A stretch of DNA of 64,000 bases, taken from NCBI GenBank assembly GCA_963693365.1, contig CAVNZM010000011.1, forward strand, positions 1,426,001 through 1,490,000, read 5' to 3'. This document shows, piece after piece, positions 42,780-64,000 of this stretch (positions within the stretch are counted from its first letter, which is position 1; every line of letters begins with the position of its first letter). The notes below the pieces were generated by a model, which was given only the letters and a program-made list of their open reading frames with translations, did no database searches and was not told the origin of the DNA. This DNA is from Amoebidium appalachense. Lineage: Eukaryota > Ichthyosporea. The translations under genes were made by a program, and so were the position numbers.

Positions 42780-43640
42780 CTTAATCATTATTATCAGAAT
42801 AAATGTGGAGCAGAGGCAGGATTCGGTCCTGTGACCTCTGTAAGAGACCATCACTTCTACATAGCGGATCGAGAGTAGAGAGGTTCGCAGGAAGTGGTTT
42901 GAGATCTCTGATCCTCCGGTACACGGCCCTCTGAGGGCCGTGCTCCGGTACCATCTGAGGATGGTCCGGCTGCTTTATATACCTGCGCGGATGCCAGTCC
43001 GCGAATACATCGTCCAATAGGGTTACAGATAGTCTCAGGATAGATCAGGATTATGTACTAGCCAATAGGAAGACATGTATGGTTCCTGGCGATTATGTAC
43101 TAGCCAACAGGAAGACCTGGCGTATGCGGCCCCAGGCGGTCCCCATGTACCCAAGGGCGGGATAGGCGGGAACAGGCTAAGTACGTGACTGGGAAGAGAA
43201 GGTATAAACAGATAGACTATTCTATCATAACACGTCGACAGGGTGGAGTGTGAGCTAACATTGTGGTGAACATTCTATAGACTGTGAGGCGACCTATTTC
43301 AGCCACTGTACGGCTGCTACGCCAGCCAATGCACCGCATGCGATGAGGGGTTCTAGTTGATTAACAACTCAGTGCAGGTTGGCACGGTAGCCTGTGGCTC
43401 TAATGCACGTATATTAAACTGTATGTTGCTGTTGAAATCCCGGTAACTATGGGTTTGGTATTAAACTGTATATTGGTGTTGAGATTCTGGTACTAATGGT
43501 TTTGGTATCGATCATCCGGATAATCTACACAGCAGTGGCTATAGTGTGTGCTTATCTTGGTGGCTACGGCGCATATCTCGATGGTGACTAAGTTATGGTA
43601 TATCTATCATCTGCATGTTCCTCGTGTCTTTGCACTAACC
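42780..43640. repeat. Unclassified repeat-structured segment (possible solo LTR or element remnant)
   Basis: Holds the hairpin at 42914-42952, two copies of GATTATGTACTAGCCAA plus YAGGAAGAC (43049 and 43092), and a 47-bp tandem duplication (43414-43460 and 43461-43507). There is a TATA-like ggtataaac at 43201. The density of internal direct repeats and the promoter-like box recall LTRs, but I find no matching second LTR, no target-site duplication and no coding remnant. Confidence 0.35.
42914..42952. repeat. Hairpin repeat with CACGGCCCT / AGGGCCGTG arms, copy 2
   Basis: ctccggtaCACGGCCCTC-TG-AGGGCCGTGctccggtacc is nearly a perfect inverted repeat with a minimal loop. The core arm is shared with 20211-20253 and 59351-59395. 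Confidence 0.7.
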
Positions 43641-43868
43641 TAACAGTTTTTGCTAACTGTTCTATCACAAACCATCAGCTTTTTTAATATTCGGTTTTAT
43701 TTTTTGCATTTGAGTTGGGACCCCCACCCCATCCTTGCTTTGCATTCCATTTCAACCCCACTATCCGCCCACATCACGGCCGCATGTATCGTCAACTCTC
43801 CAATTAGCCCGCCTGGATCTTTTATTAATAATACTATATTATATTATACAGCAGGGGAGACAGGGGCC

Positions 43869-43947
43869 ATGGCCACCAACCCACAGGCCCAACTTAAGCT
43901 TGCCGACAACAGACTTGGCAGCCCACTGCTCGACCCTTCCCTTAAGT
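43869..43947 (+). CDS. Possible first coding exon, unknown product
   Basis: CCATGGCC gives an optimal start context for MATNPQAQLKLADNRLGSPL and a few more residues, with coding-like composition, ending near a weak gt. A second Kozak-like ATG at 44492 opens MAKAQDAAQLATSLAAATAV followed by a stop. These could be exons of one small gene or chance. Nothing else supports a gene between them and I do not recognise the family. Confidence 0.2.
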
Positions 43948-44229
43948 TGAGGTACAGCACTTTTGTCCTCACCCTCACTTTCCCTCTCTTTTGTCCTCTC
44001 CCTCACTTGTGTCCACTCCCGCGTTCAGTGATACTCACCGGCACTCACGTAGGTACCAGTACTTTGCTCACACATTTCAACATACAAGTAGTTGCGCCAA
44101 TGCACACACATGACCCCCCCCCCCCCCTCCCCCCTACCCTCCCCCTCTCCCCCCTCCCGCTCCCTCCCCCCCCCCCCCCCCCCCCCCCAACCCGCGGAAA
44201 AAAGAAAAAGAAGAAAAAGGCATTGCCAT

Positions 44230-44261
<32 letters not shown>

Positions 44262-44625
44262 CCCCAAGCCCACCCCACCCCACCCCTACCACCACTACCG
44301 CGATCCTCCGCGGGCAATTCTCCCCGCCCCCGGGGGGCCCCTACCGCCTATTGGCCGTGACCAATATAATTCCTATCCACATAGACACCCACCCAACACC
44401 CTCTCACCCACCCACCCAACACCCTCAGGCCCGAGCAGGCGTACAACCAGTAGTTCATAAGTGATCACAATAAGTCCTCCCGTCTCACCTCCATGGCCAA
44501 GGCTCAAGATGCAGCCCAGTTAGCTACTAGTCTAGCTGCTGCGACTGCGGTCTAAAAGGCAAGACAGGTGAGAAAAAGGGTGCAGGCACGGAGGGAGAAG
44601 GCGGCGGTGATTTGATTCCTTTTTG

Positions 44626-44755
44626 TATCAGAGGTTCGGTTGGTTCTGTTTTTCCCCCTTTTTCTGTAGATCCTTCTTGTTTATCAGAGGTTCAAAGTGG
44701 CTTCTAGTTTGTTTTTATTGTCCTTTCTGTATATCAGAGGTTCGTTGCTTCTAGT
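44626..44755. repeat. Three spaced copies of TATCAGAGGTTC
   Basis: Copies begin at 44626, 44682 and 44732, and the last two continue into GGCTTCTAGTTT / TGCTTCTAGTTT. This is a degenerate tandem array of about 50-56-bp units. Confidence 0.6.
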
Positions 44756-45512
44756 TTAAATTTGGTGATTTGTTTAACACTACCGCAACACACTAGCGCG
44801 CGAGAAGGGGGGAGGGGGGAGGGAGGGGGGGAAGGGGGAGGGGGGGGGGGGAGGGGGAGGGGGGAGGGGCGGGTGGTGGAGAAGGGGGGGGGGGGGAGTC
44901 CAAGAGCCTGGTCATATTCTAAAGGTACTTTCGAACTTGCATGTATGCCTAAATAGGCCCGTACGGTAATATCACACCTATTAGTCTACCGGGCAAGGTA
45001 TGTCATGTCTTATTAGCATTTATGCCCAGTAGCACGAACTCAAAAGGAACATGTGTATGTATGGATGTACATATGGTTGTCTATGTTATATATATTGTGG
45101 TGTTCCGCAACGGATTTGCATTGTGGCACCGATAATGCGATGCCTAATATGCATCGAAAGACGTGCTTAGTCTAGCCCTTAAGTAGTGGGATTCGGATAA
45201 CGTAAGTAAATAGCAATCTTGATGTTTGTACAATATCACAATGATCTAATTAGTTATCGATATATCGAGCCAGCTGATGTAAACCGTCAGATCGCTCTGT
45301 GTATCGTAGCCCTTTTTACCTTAAAAACCCGCCACCCAGGCCTACCTGCCAGGCCGAAATAATGTGAACACAATAAATGTGGCAGGTTATTGTTTTAATT
45401 TCACGAACCACTCCGACCTTCCCCCCCCCCCCCCCCTCCCCCCTTCCCCTCCGATCCCTCCCCTCCCCCTGGCCCAAACATATACGAAACACGAAACGTA
45501 CACTGACAACAG

Positions 45513-45543
<31 letters not shown>

Positions 45544-45571
45544 CCCTGCCCCACCGCCGAAGCATGTAGGG

Positions 45572-56957
<11,386 letters not shown>

Positions 56958-57089
56958 CTGCAAAGTGATTTTAAATGTTAAGGGAACGGCTGCACGTGAG
57001 GTTGAGTAGGAGTGCTGGGAGGAGCCATTGTGCAATAATTTCGCGGGCAGGAATGCAAAAAAGATGTGCGCAGCAAGATGTCTGTTTGA

Positions 57090-57137
<48 letters not shown>

Positions 57138-57288
57138 TGCGTGTCACGTGTTTCTTTGTGTACGTGTATGATTTTGTGTGCATGCACCGTGTGTGTGTGT
57201 GTTCGTGTGTCTCTGTGTTGTCTCTGTTCCCCCCCTCCCCCCCCTTATCCGCTCCACCTCCCCGCCTTGCCCCTAAGCAGGCCGTGTC

Positions 57289-57467
57289 CCCCCTTCGGAA
57301 TTTTTACATCAATAGATGTTATGACTTTGGTAAATATGCAGCCCAGTGCATGGGGGAGGAAAAAGAACACATGCAACGAGCGGTAGAGGCCACCGATCTT
57401 ATGGAGAGGCAAGCAGCAAACATGGTGATAGCTGGGAGATTGGCCGAGAAGAGGAGCAGGGATTGAG
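57289..57467 (+). CDS. Orphan terminal-exon candidate, unknown product
   Basis: After a plausible acceptor (ccctaagcag ending 57280-57281) an open frame encodes about 60 residues beginning AVSPLRNFYINRCYDFGKYA and ending RLAEKRSRD before TGA. The composition is charged, Met/Ala/Glu-rich and helical, protein-like and unlike the surrounding simple sequence. No upstream exon is recognisable on the plus strand, and it abuts the 5' part of a minus-strand gene. The upstream frame stays open through a GT microsatellite to an ATG at 56975, which looks fortuitous. I do not recognise the family. Confidence 0.35.
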
Positions 57468-57589
57468 ACAAAACCATTTTCAGCATAACGGGATGAGCAA
57501 CGTCGGGTGTGAGACACAGCCAGAATCACCGATATGGCTTGGTTCAAGAAACAGGAAATGCCATAAGAACGGCACCAGCTTTTTCTTTT

Positions 57590-57599
<10 letters not shown>

Positions 57600-57660
<61 letters not shown>
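57600..57660. repeat. Poly-G run, about 61 bp
   Basis: The longest homopolymer in the window, preceded by T12. The T-then-G order recurs at 49565-49618 and 63426-63466. Confidence 0.95.
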
Positions 57661-57661
<1 letters not shown>

Positions 57662-57965
57662 AAGGTGCGTGCGTGCGTGCCAAACTCCTTGTGTTTGACT
57701 CTACGATTGTGTGTGGTGTTGGTATGGGTGTAGACCCTCGTGCACTTGAGCTGAAAACCTTAACAGCCATCCTTAATAGTTGGTAATGTCCATATACACA
57801 CATTGCTAGTGGGAGGGCACCGGATTAAGTGCTGTGAATACGTAATCTTGGCATCTAAAGGCATACACGCTGCTTGTGCAAGTGAGTTTGTCAATATGTG
57901 TGTTGGGGAGTGTGCGTGGGCGGGTGCGTGAGAGTGTGCGTCTGTGTGTGCATGTGCAAATGTGG

Positions 57966-58020
<55 letters not shown>

Positions 58021-58039
58021 CGCGCGAGCCTGCGTGTGT

Positions 58040-58090
<51 letters not shown>

Positions 58091-58648
58091 TGTGTGTGTC
58101 TCTCTCTCTGTGTGTGCACGTGCACATGTGCATGTGCGTGTCTGTACGTGCGTACACGTGTCCACTAGTCGTCTTCCAGGTGTGTGTGTGTGTGCGGGGG
58201 GAAGGGTTAGTGGGGAGAGGGGGGTTGCGGGGCAAATAGGGGAGAAAGATTTCCATACCCACACGGCATTGCTTGCGTGCTTGTCTACGAGCAATAACAA
58301 ATCTCATGAAACATCGCTGAAAGCCTTCATTACACTTACTTTCGTCGTCAGTTTGTCAACCGGCTCTTGCTCTATGGCGTATCGTGCATGTAGAAACAAA
58401 GGCCTGTTGTTGCAGATGTCTTTCTCCCTTCTCACCCCCTTCTCTCTTCCTCTTCTCCCCCCTTCTCCCCCCCCGCCTTCAAGTTCTCTCGCTCTTTCTC
58501 TCTCTCTATCTATCTATCTATCTATCTATGTCTCTCTCCCTCTCCCCCCCCCCCCCCCCCACCCCACCCCACCCCACCCCCCCTCTCGTTGCACACACAC
58601 ACGCGAGCGCGCACACACACTCTCTCGCTCTCTCTCGTTCTCTCTCTA

Positions 58649-58694
<46 letters not shown>

Positions 58695-58831
58695 CTCTCT
58701 CACTCTCACTCTCTCACTCTCACTCAACTCACTCACACACACACACACACAAACTCTCTCCCTCTCCCTCTCTCTCTCTCCCTCTCTCCCTCTCCCTTTC
58801 CCTCCCTCGCCCCTCTCTTTCTCCCTTTCTC

Positions 58832-58888
<57 letters not shown>

Positions 58889-60030
58889 CTCTCTCCGTCT
58901 ATGTCTCCCTCACTCTCTCTCCCTCTCCCTTTTTATCTCACTCGCGCGGTCTCTCTCCTCTCTCTCTTCCCAGCTCGCTCCCTCTGCCTCTCCCTCTGTC
59001 TCTAGATGTGTCTGTGCTTGTGTGGTGTGCGCGTGTTTTTGTGCTTGGGCCCGCGTGCCCGTTTGTCCGTGTATGCGTGTACTAACTACTCTTTTCCCTG
59101 TCTCTGCCAGGCTCTTAAGTTTCAGCGTTTTCCCTTGAAGTTTGCCTGTCATGGCATGTTGATTTCACTGTTATCAGCTTTTTCGCGCCAAAAACAATGT
59201 GTCCAATTAGAATAGATGAGCGTCTACGAATGGCAACGCAGATCCGAATGCGATCTACATTTTTGTGCTGATAACGCTCGATCTAAAATATTCAGCAGGG
59301 TTCGATTTCCGGTTTGAAGGTCCCCTAGTCGGGGGGGGGGGGGGGGGGATGCTGGAACCACGGCCCTCTGAAAAAAAAAGAGCCGTGCTGGAACCTTTGG
59401 GCCACGTACTCAGGCACACATGTACAAAGTGACGCTCTATCCATGCTATACATTCTTATACTGTATTTGAGCTCTTGTTCCCTCTTACCCTCGGTAGCGG
59501 CCACCCGGTTCCCCATGCATGTGCAGGCACGCATGCGCGCCGGACCAACATGCATGCATGTTTCGAATTCATGTCTGAAAAACATTTTTTCATAATGACT
59601 TTATTGATATGCTCTGGTGAGATGAATATTTTTAATCACAGTACACATCTGTGTACTATCTAAAAGCTACATACGTCACAGTGGCCGGGGCACCGGGCCA
59701 CCGGCCCTGCACTTTTTACCCAAAGTTACAAATCCCAAACATGTTTTCGGATTTTTCGATAATGACCTTCAATGTGTGGAGCCCTGAAGGTCACTGTCGA
59801 GTGTCGGTCGTGGGCATGGAATGTGGACAAGAATGTGGGGTGGGGATGGGCTCTTGAGGTAGAAAGTTTGAACAGAGTGTTACAGTGGTGCCATACGACG
59901 AGCCCAGCCACATATCCTGCACACACAAGGTTATTTTTTCTTTTGTAGAAATACTTGAAGCAACGCGTTGTAGGTTTTCTTGCTAAACTCTGCCACTCAA
60001 CAACACCAAAGAGCAAGACAGAGTAGGAAA
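57661..60030. other. Intergenic region with GT and CT tracts
   Basis: GT tracts lie at 57965-58095 (with a GC-alternating block at 58013-58026) and a CT/poly-C-rich pyrimidine stretch at 58430-58990. A hairpin lies at 59351-59395. Mixed sequence at 59100-60030 leads into the start of the next gene. No supported gene; possible minus-strand 5' exons of the 45572-56957 gene were not found. Confidence 0.5.
59351..59395. repeat. Hairpin repeat with CACGGCCCTCT / AGAGCCGTG arms, copy 3
   Basis: gctggaacCACGGCCCTCT and AGAGCCGTGctggaacc pair around an A-rich loop. The same arm core as 20211-20253 and 42914-42952, and each copy is flanked by a different outer arm that is also self-complementary. Confidence 0.7.
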
Positions 60031-61799
60031 ATGGGCAACAAAACCAGTATTGCTGGCTATGCCGACGAGCACAGCTTTGTGGAGCTAACCAGTGTCACGA
60101 TCACCTCCAAGAACAGACCCACCGCGCTGTAAGTCTTTGCGCACTGCCTGCCTGTGCACGTGCTCTGACACTATTTTAACCCTTCTTGTGCCTTACTGCA
60201 TTTGTCCTTGCAATTGGTCACGGTTGATGTTGATGGGCATGGCATCGGCTGCTTTCTAACCAGGTGCACTTGTGGGTTTGCCCCAGTCGGTGAGTCCCAG
60301 CGTTATAGTTTGTGTGTACTGCTTGCACGCGTACTTGCTTGGCACCCTTCTAACCCATCCGGTGCTTACTGTGTGTTGTCGTATGTACAGTTGAAGTTCA
60401 ATGGCACTCCACGGCTGCGTCACTGAGGAGTTTTGCTCCCAAAGTCCCAAAGAATACTTGGGCCAAACCAATGCAAGCAAATGCCAATTGCGTTCTCGTG
60501 GCACCCAGTGACCGGTTTCGTGAGTGACATATGAATACTGTTGGTAGCTGGTCGTATGTGTGTACACGGTGCTGCAATACCATGGTGTAACGATACATGA
60601 GCTTCTGGGAGTATTTTTAGCAACATTCTTGAATATTTGTGTATACATCGCGAGCACACTTGAGGCTTGGTGAGCATCACATGATACTCAACATTATTGT
60701 ATAGGCTGTTAGCTAAGGATGTTCTATCTTACTCTGGCCAAGCGTGCAGCTTCGGCACAACCCAATGGCTTTTTGGTCGAACTATGTTTTCTTGGCACAG
60801 TCTAACTTTCCCTTTTGGTTTGTTTTACAGGGCGGAAATAAAACTGACCAAGACCAACACGCTGTCGGAGCTCAAAAGGTGTGTAGCAATTTCTGAGATT
60901 CACTCTCCTGCACACCTTTGGCAGTTGTTGATTATTCCGACCCGTTCGTGCATACGGGAATAGCAGGCCCCTGTTTCCATGCGCGCGCGCACACACACAC
61001 ACGCTGTGGCACACAGACACACGCGGTGTGACAAACGTCACTGCACTGTTGCAGACGGTGCCCAGTATTCAAGGGGGAGGGCGGGGGGGGAGGAGGGGGA
61101 GGGGGAGGTTCTTAGAAGGTGGTGAGAGGGGGGAAGGGGTGAGAGAGAGAGAGAGAGAGAGAATACCAGACGCTGAAGGATAGCAGAGTCTGTATGTATG
61201 TCACTCACAACTTGCCTTATGTAAGTACTTGAATCAAACGCATACCATGGTGTACAGTTACTGGGCCAGGCAGACACAACCCCACAGTCACCGCAAAACG
61301 TGACTGTAACCCTATTGACATGCCTCGTGGGTAATAGCCAGCATTATCATATGATCATGACGAAGTCAAGCTGTCCGGTCCGCTTCCATGTTTCATAAGG
61401 GTAACGGCATGTATGCCTGTTGGTTCTGCAGACTGACAACTCCCCTTACTCCCAGGGCCACTCCCGAGTCCTTCAAAGAGGCGCTTGTCGAACCCAATGA
61501 CATCTATTATGTGGTAGGCATGCCTAATAACACACATCCATCACAAAGTTTCATGGTTTGGCGTCCATCCATTATCATCATCAAATTCTGTTACTCCCCC
61601 CTCTTTCTGCCTTTATCTGCTGTGAGCATGCTTGCGTGAGGCTGTGAGTCTTTCAACGGCTGGAAATATGCACACATTCACATGCAATATAGGTCAGATA
61701 GACATTCGTCGTAAGCAAAGCATGTGAAGAACCGCTCGGTGTTTAGAGAGATTACTAACGTCACACCACACACACCAACCATCTCTTTCAAAATAGTCC

Positions 61800-61835
<36 letters not shown>

Positions 61836-62875
61836 TCTCGCGGTGCCCACCCATCCATCCCACCCACCCACCACCCAAAAGAAGAAACCATCTGCGGGCA
61901 CCACCGCAATCACATCTTTTTCCATAACACCCATTCCTTCCTCCAGTACATACCAATCACTTTACCCTGCCCGGGTTCATCAGCATTTCCTGTGGCTCTT
62001 CTGTTTGCCATCCACCCACAGCCCTTGGTCTCACATTGAAACCTGTGTACCTTTTAACACTCGCACAAAAAAGCGTGCACATGCTGGAAGCCCTTTTACA
62101 TACAGATTCTCCCCTCCCCCCAGCCCCCCCCCCCCCCCCCCCTTTCCTTCCCCCCTCCCCCCCCCCCCCCCCTTCCCCTCCCCCCCCCCAAAAAAAAAGG
62201 AAACACTGGATTTCTAATCCCCCCCCCCCCCCCCCCCCGGCCCAAAAAAAAAAAAAGACGGTCAAGGCAAACATCAAGTATCCTGTGAAGGCGCTTAGCT
62301 GGGCCTGGATCTATCACCAATCAAAAAGTGTGGCTGAACTCGCCGATCTGGTTACAAGTATGAAAACCCCTTTCATCCCGTCCCTTTCAATTCTCATACC
62401 CTTATCCCAAACCCCCTCCCCCCTCCCCCCTCCCCCCCCCCCTTCCCCCCCTCCCCCTTCCCCTCCCCCCTCCCCCTTCCCCTCCCCTCTCCCCCGGCCC
62501 CTCCCCCTCCTCCCCCTCCCCCCTAAATGCTTGGCCAATACGAGATCAAACAAAAATGTATTGAATGGAAAGGAGTATATCGAAACCAAGGCGTTGGGAA
62601 TTTATGAAGAATAACCCCCCCGCCTCCTTCCCTCCCGTGCTCACTGTGCATCTTGCCCTCATCCTAAATTGAAAGATTATTGAAAGTCAATGAGCGAACC
62701 CCACATAAAGAGCCTGCAAAGATTCTATCACTCCACCTGGGGTTCCCGTAGCTGACAAACAAGAAAAATACTGCAAATCCATACACACATACACACAGCA
62801 ACATATGTGCACACACCCAGACACGTCGCACGTGCACACAATGTGGCACACAAACACACTCACCCAACATGGCAG

Positions 62876-62934
<59 letters not shown>

Positions 62935-62972
62935 GAGAGAGAGAGCGAGCGCGCGACACACACACAAGCCCA

Positions 62973-63046
<74 letters not shown>

Positions 63047-63080
63047 TCCCCCCACCTTTATCCCCGCCCCCCCCCCCCCC

Positions 63081-63112
<32 letters not shown>

Positions 63113-63426
63113 AAAAGTCGCACACACAAAAACACCTTAACAAGCACCCGTATTACACTGTTTAGCATGACTACTGTTTCTGATTTTATCTAACCGATCC
63201 GATTTTGGGGTCTGATGAGAGCAGGTGGGAGATTTACCGACGACGACTATCTCAAGCAGAATGGATATATCGTGCATCGCAAAATTGTGGGGGATCTGCC
63301 CGTTGGCAAGATGAAGCTGGTGTCCCCCCCACGGTCATTCTCACAGGTGGGTACGCGGCGCCTTATACTAGTGTGTAGTGTGTGTGTGCCTTTGTATGCA
63401 ATGAATACTTCCACATCTCTATCTCT

Positions 63427-63467
<41 letters not shown>

Positions 63468-63811
63468 GGGAGAGAGGGAGAGTGAGAAGGGGGGGCGGGG
63501 GAGGGGGGGGAGGGGGGAGGGGTGCTGTTGGAGTGCTTTCGAAATGAGAAGACCCAGAGCAGCTGTTTTCCTTTTTTCCTTTTTTTTTTGCTTTTCTGCC
63601 CCTTTTTTTGTCTTCTTTGACTTTCTTTCTCTCTTCCTTTTTGGCGGGTGTGTGTAGGTGTGTGTGCGCGTGCAGGTGTGTGTGTGTGTGTGCGTGCGTG
63701 CGTGCTTTCGTGCGTGCGTTCGTGCGTGCGTGCGTGCGTGTGTGTGTGTGCGCGCGCGTGCGCGCGCGAGCGCGCGCGCACGTCCGTGCGTGCGCGTGTG
63801 TGTGTGGGGGG

Positions 63812-63848
<37 letters not shown>

Positions 63849-63905
63849 GGAGGTTTCAAGGTGGTTAGCTTTGTCTTCCTATTCACTCAGGGCACCGCAT
63901 TCTAA
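60031..63905 (+). CDS. Six-exon gene for a 154-residue protein of unknown family, possible N-myristoylation
   Basis: Exons 60031-60128 (ATG), 60831-60878, 61432-61513, 62258-62357, 63225-63346 and 63891-63905 (TAA) join in frame to 154 residues. The last exon contributes only four residues and the stop. The protein starts MGNKTSIAG, which fits the Gly2...Ser6 pattern of N-myristoylated proteins, so membrane attachment is possible. The middle is Lys/Thr-rich, then come [16 protein letters not shown], an aromatic stretch [13 protein letters not shown], and [20 protein letters not shown]. There is no signal peptide or membrane helix. I do not recognise a domain. Consistent phases across all five junctions make the model solid; the exon at 62258 has its acceptor in a C-then-A run and is the least certain. 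Confidence 0.72.
62876..63045. repeat. (CA)n microsatellite, interrupted
   Basis: Two long CA runs are separated by GGGAGAGAGAGAGCGAGCGC (62933-62953). It lies in the fourth intron of the 154-residue-protein gene and is followed by a C-run (63068-63111). Confidence 0.95.
63655..63845. repeat. (GT)n/(GCGT)n/(GC)n tract followed by poly-G
   Basis: Alternating purine-pyrimidine sequence with GCGT and GCGC blocks, then about 45 G. It is in the last intron of the 60031-63905 gene, just before its 15-nt terminal exon. Confidence 0.9.
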
Positions 63906-64000
63906 CCCCCCCCCCTCCCCCCCTCCCCCCCACACCCACCCACCCACCCACCCACCCCGCCCCCCGCACCCCATCCCGACCCCCACACCTCCCCTCCTTC

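Noticed and set aside
42800-42880. tRNA on the minus strand suggested by GGACCGAATCCTG
   Set aside because: The T-loop is wrong (ACCGAAT) and no cloverleaf can be folded.
59290-59320. tRNA gene suggested by GGTTCGATTTCC
   Set aside because: The T-arm-like segment has no matching A box, anticodon arm or acceptor stem upstream.
60256-60657. Minus-strand 133-residue ORF inside the intron of the 60031 gene
   Set aside because: No recognisable domain and no supporting signals; overlaps a plausible intron.

Overview
Organism. This is nuclear DNA from an intron-rich eukaryote, probably a unicellular one. Exons are short (21-390 nt), nearly all bounded by GT/AG, and separated by introns full of (CA)n/(GT)n, (GA)n/(CT)n and very long poly-G/poly-C tracts (up to about 60 G). 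The protein mix points to a protist near the animals (ichthyosporean- or choanoflagellate-like), but this is inference: an animal-style extracellular protein with phase-1 EGF exons and a Thr-rich mucin stalk, a PKA/PKG-type kinase, an NXPE/PC-esterase-type Golgi protein, and a BT1 folate/biopterin transporter, a family typical of protists, plants and cyanobacteria. There are no bacterial features. Layout. (1) 1-4600, minus: 3' part of a large EGF/mucin-like surface or secreted protein, continuing off the left edge. (2) 4777-5179: a terminal-inverted-repeat element around a CA microsatellite; 5657-5810: an array of short palindromes. (3) 7180/9153-15386, plus: AGC-family protein kinase, six confident exons and a possible first exon. 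(4) 17986-20001, minus: intronless 671-aa type II membrane SGNH/PC-esterase protein. (5) 20.0-24.1 kb: gene-poor, repeats. (6) 24139-24306, minus: one exon-like fragment with a sulfotransferase PAPS-binding motif. (7) 24762-30500, minus: complete 14-exon BT1 transporter, 605 aa, all splice phases agreeing. (8) 30.5-45.5 kb: gene-poor, holding most copies of a SINE-like dispersed repeat and large microsatellites. (9) 45572-56957, minus: a many-exon helical protein I do not recognise, with a TTAA-flanked MITE and a 23-copy 70-bp minisatellite in its introns. (10) 57289-57467, plus: one orphan terminal-exon candidate. (11) 60031-63905, plus: a complete six-exon gene for a 154-aa protein of unknown family with a possible N-myristoylation start. 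How it fits together. The genes look like independent transcription units (surface protein, signalling kinase, Golgi enzyme, vitamin transporter, two unknowns), not a cluster. The most unusual content is the non-coding architecture: a SINE-like family with one copy flanked by a 16-bp direct repeat inside the mucin-coding stretch, a recurring hairpin, the palindrome array, and sense-strand C-tracts sitting just inside many 5' splice sites. Homopolymer lengths may be unreliable, so reading frames that cross poly-C/poly-G runs are uncertain.
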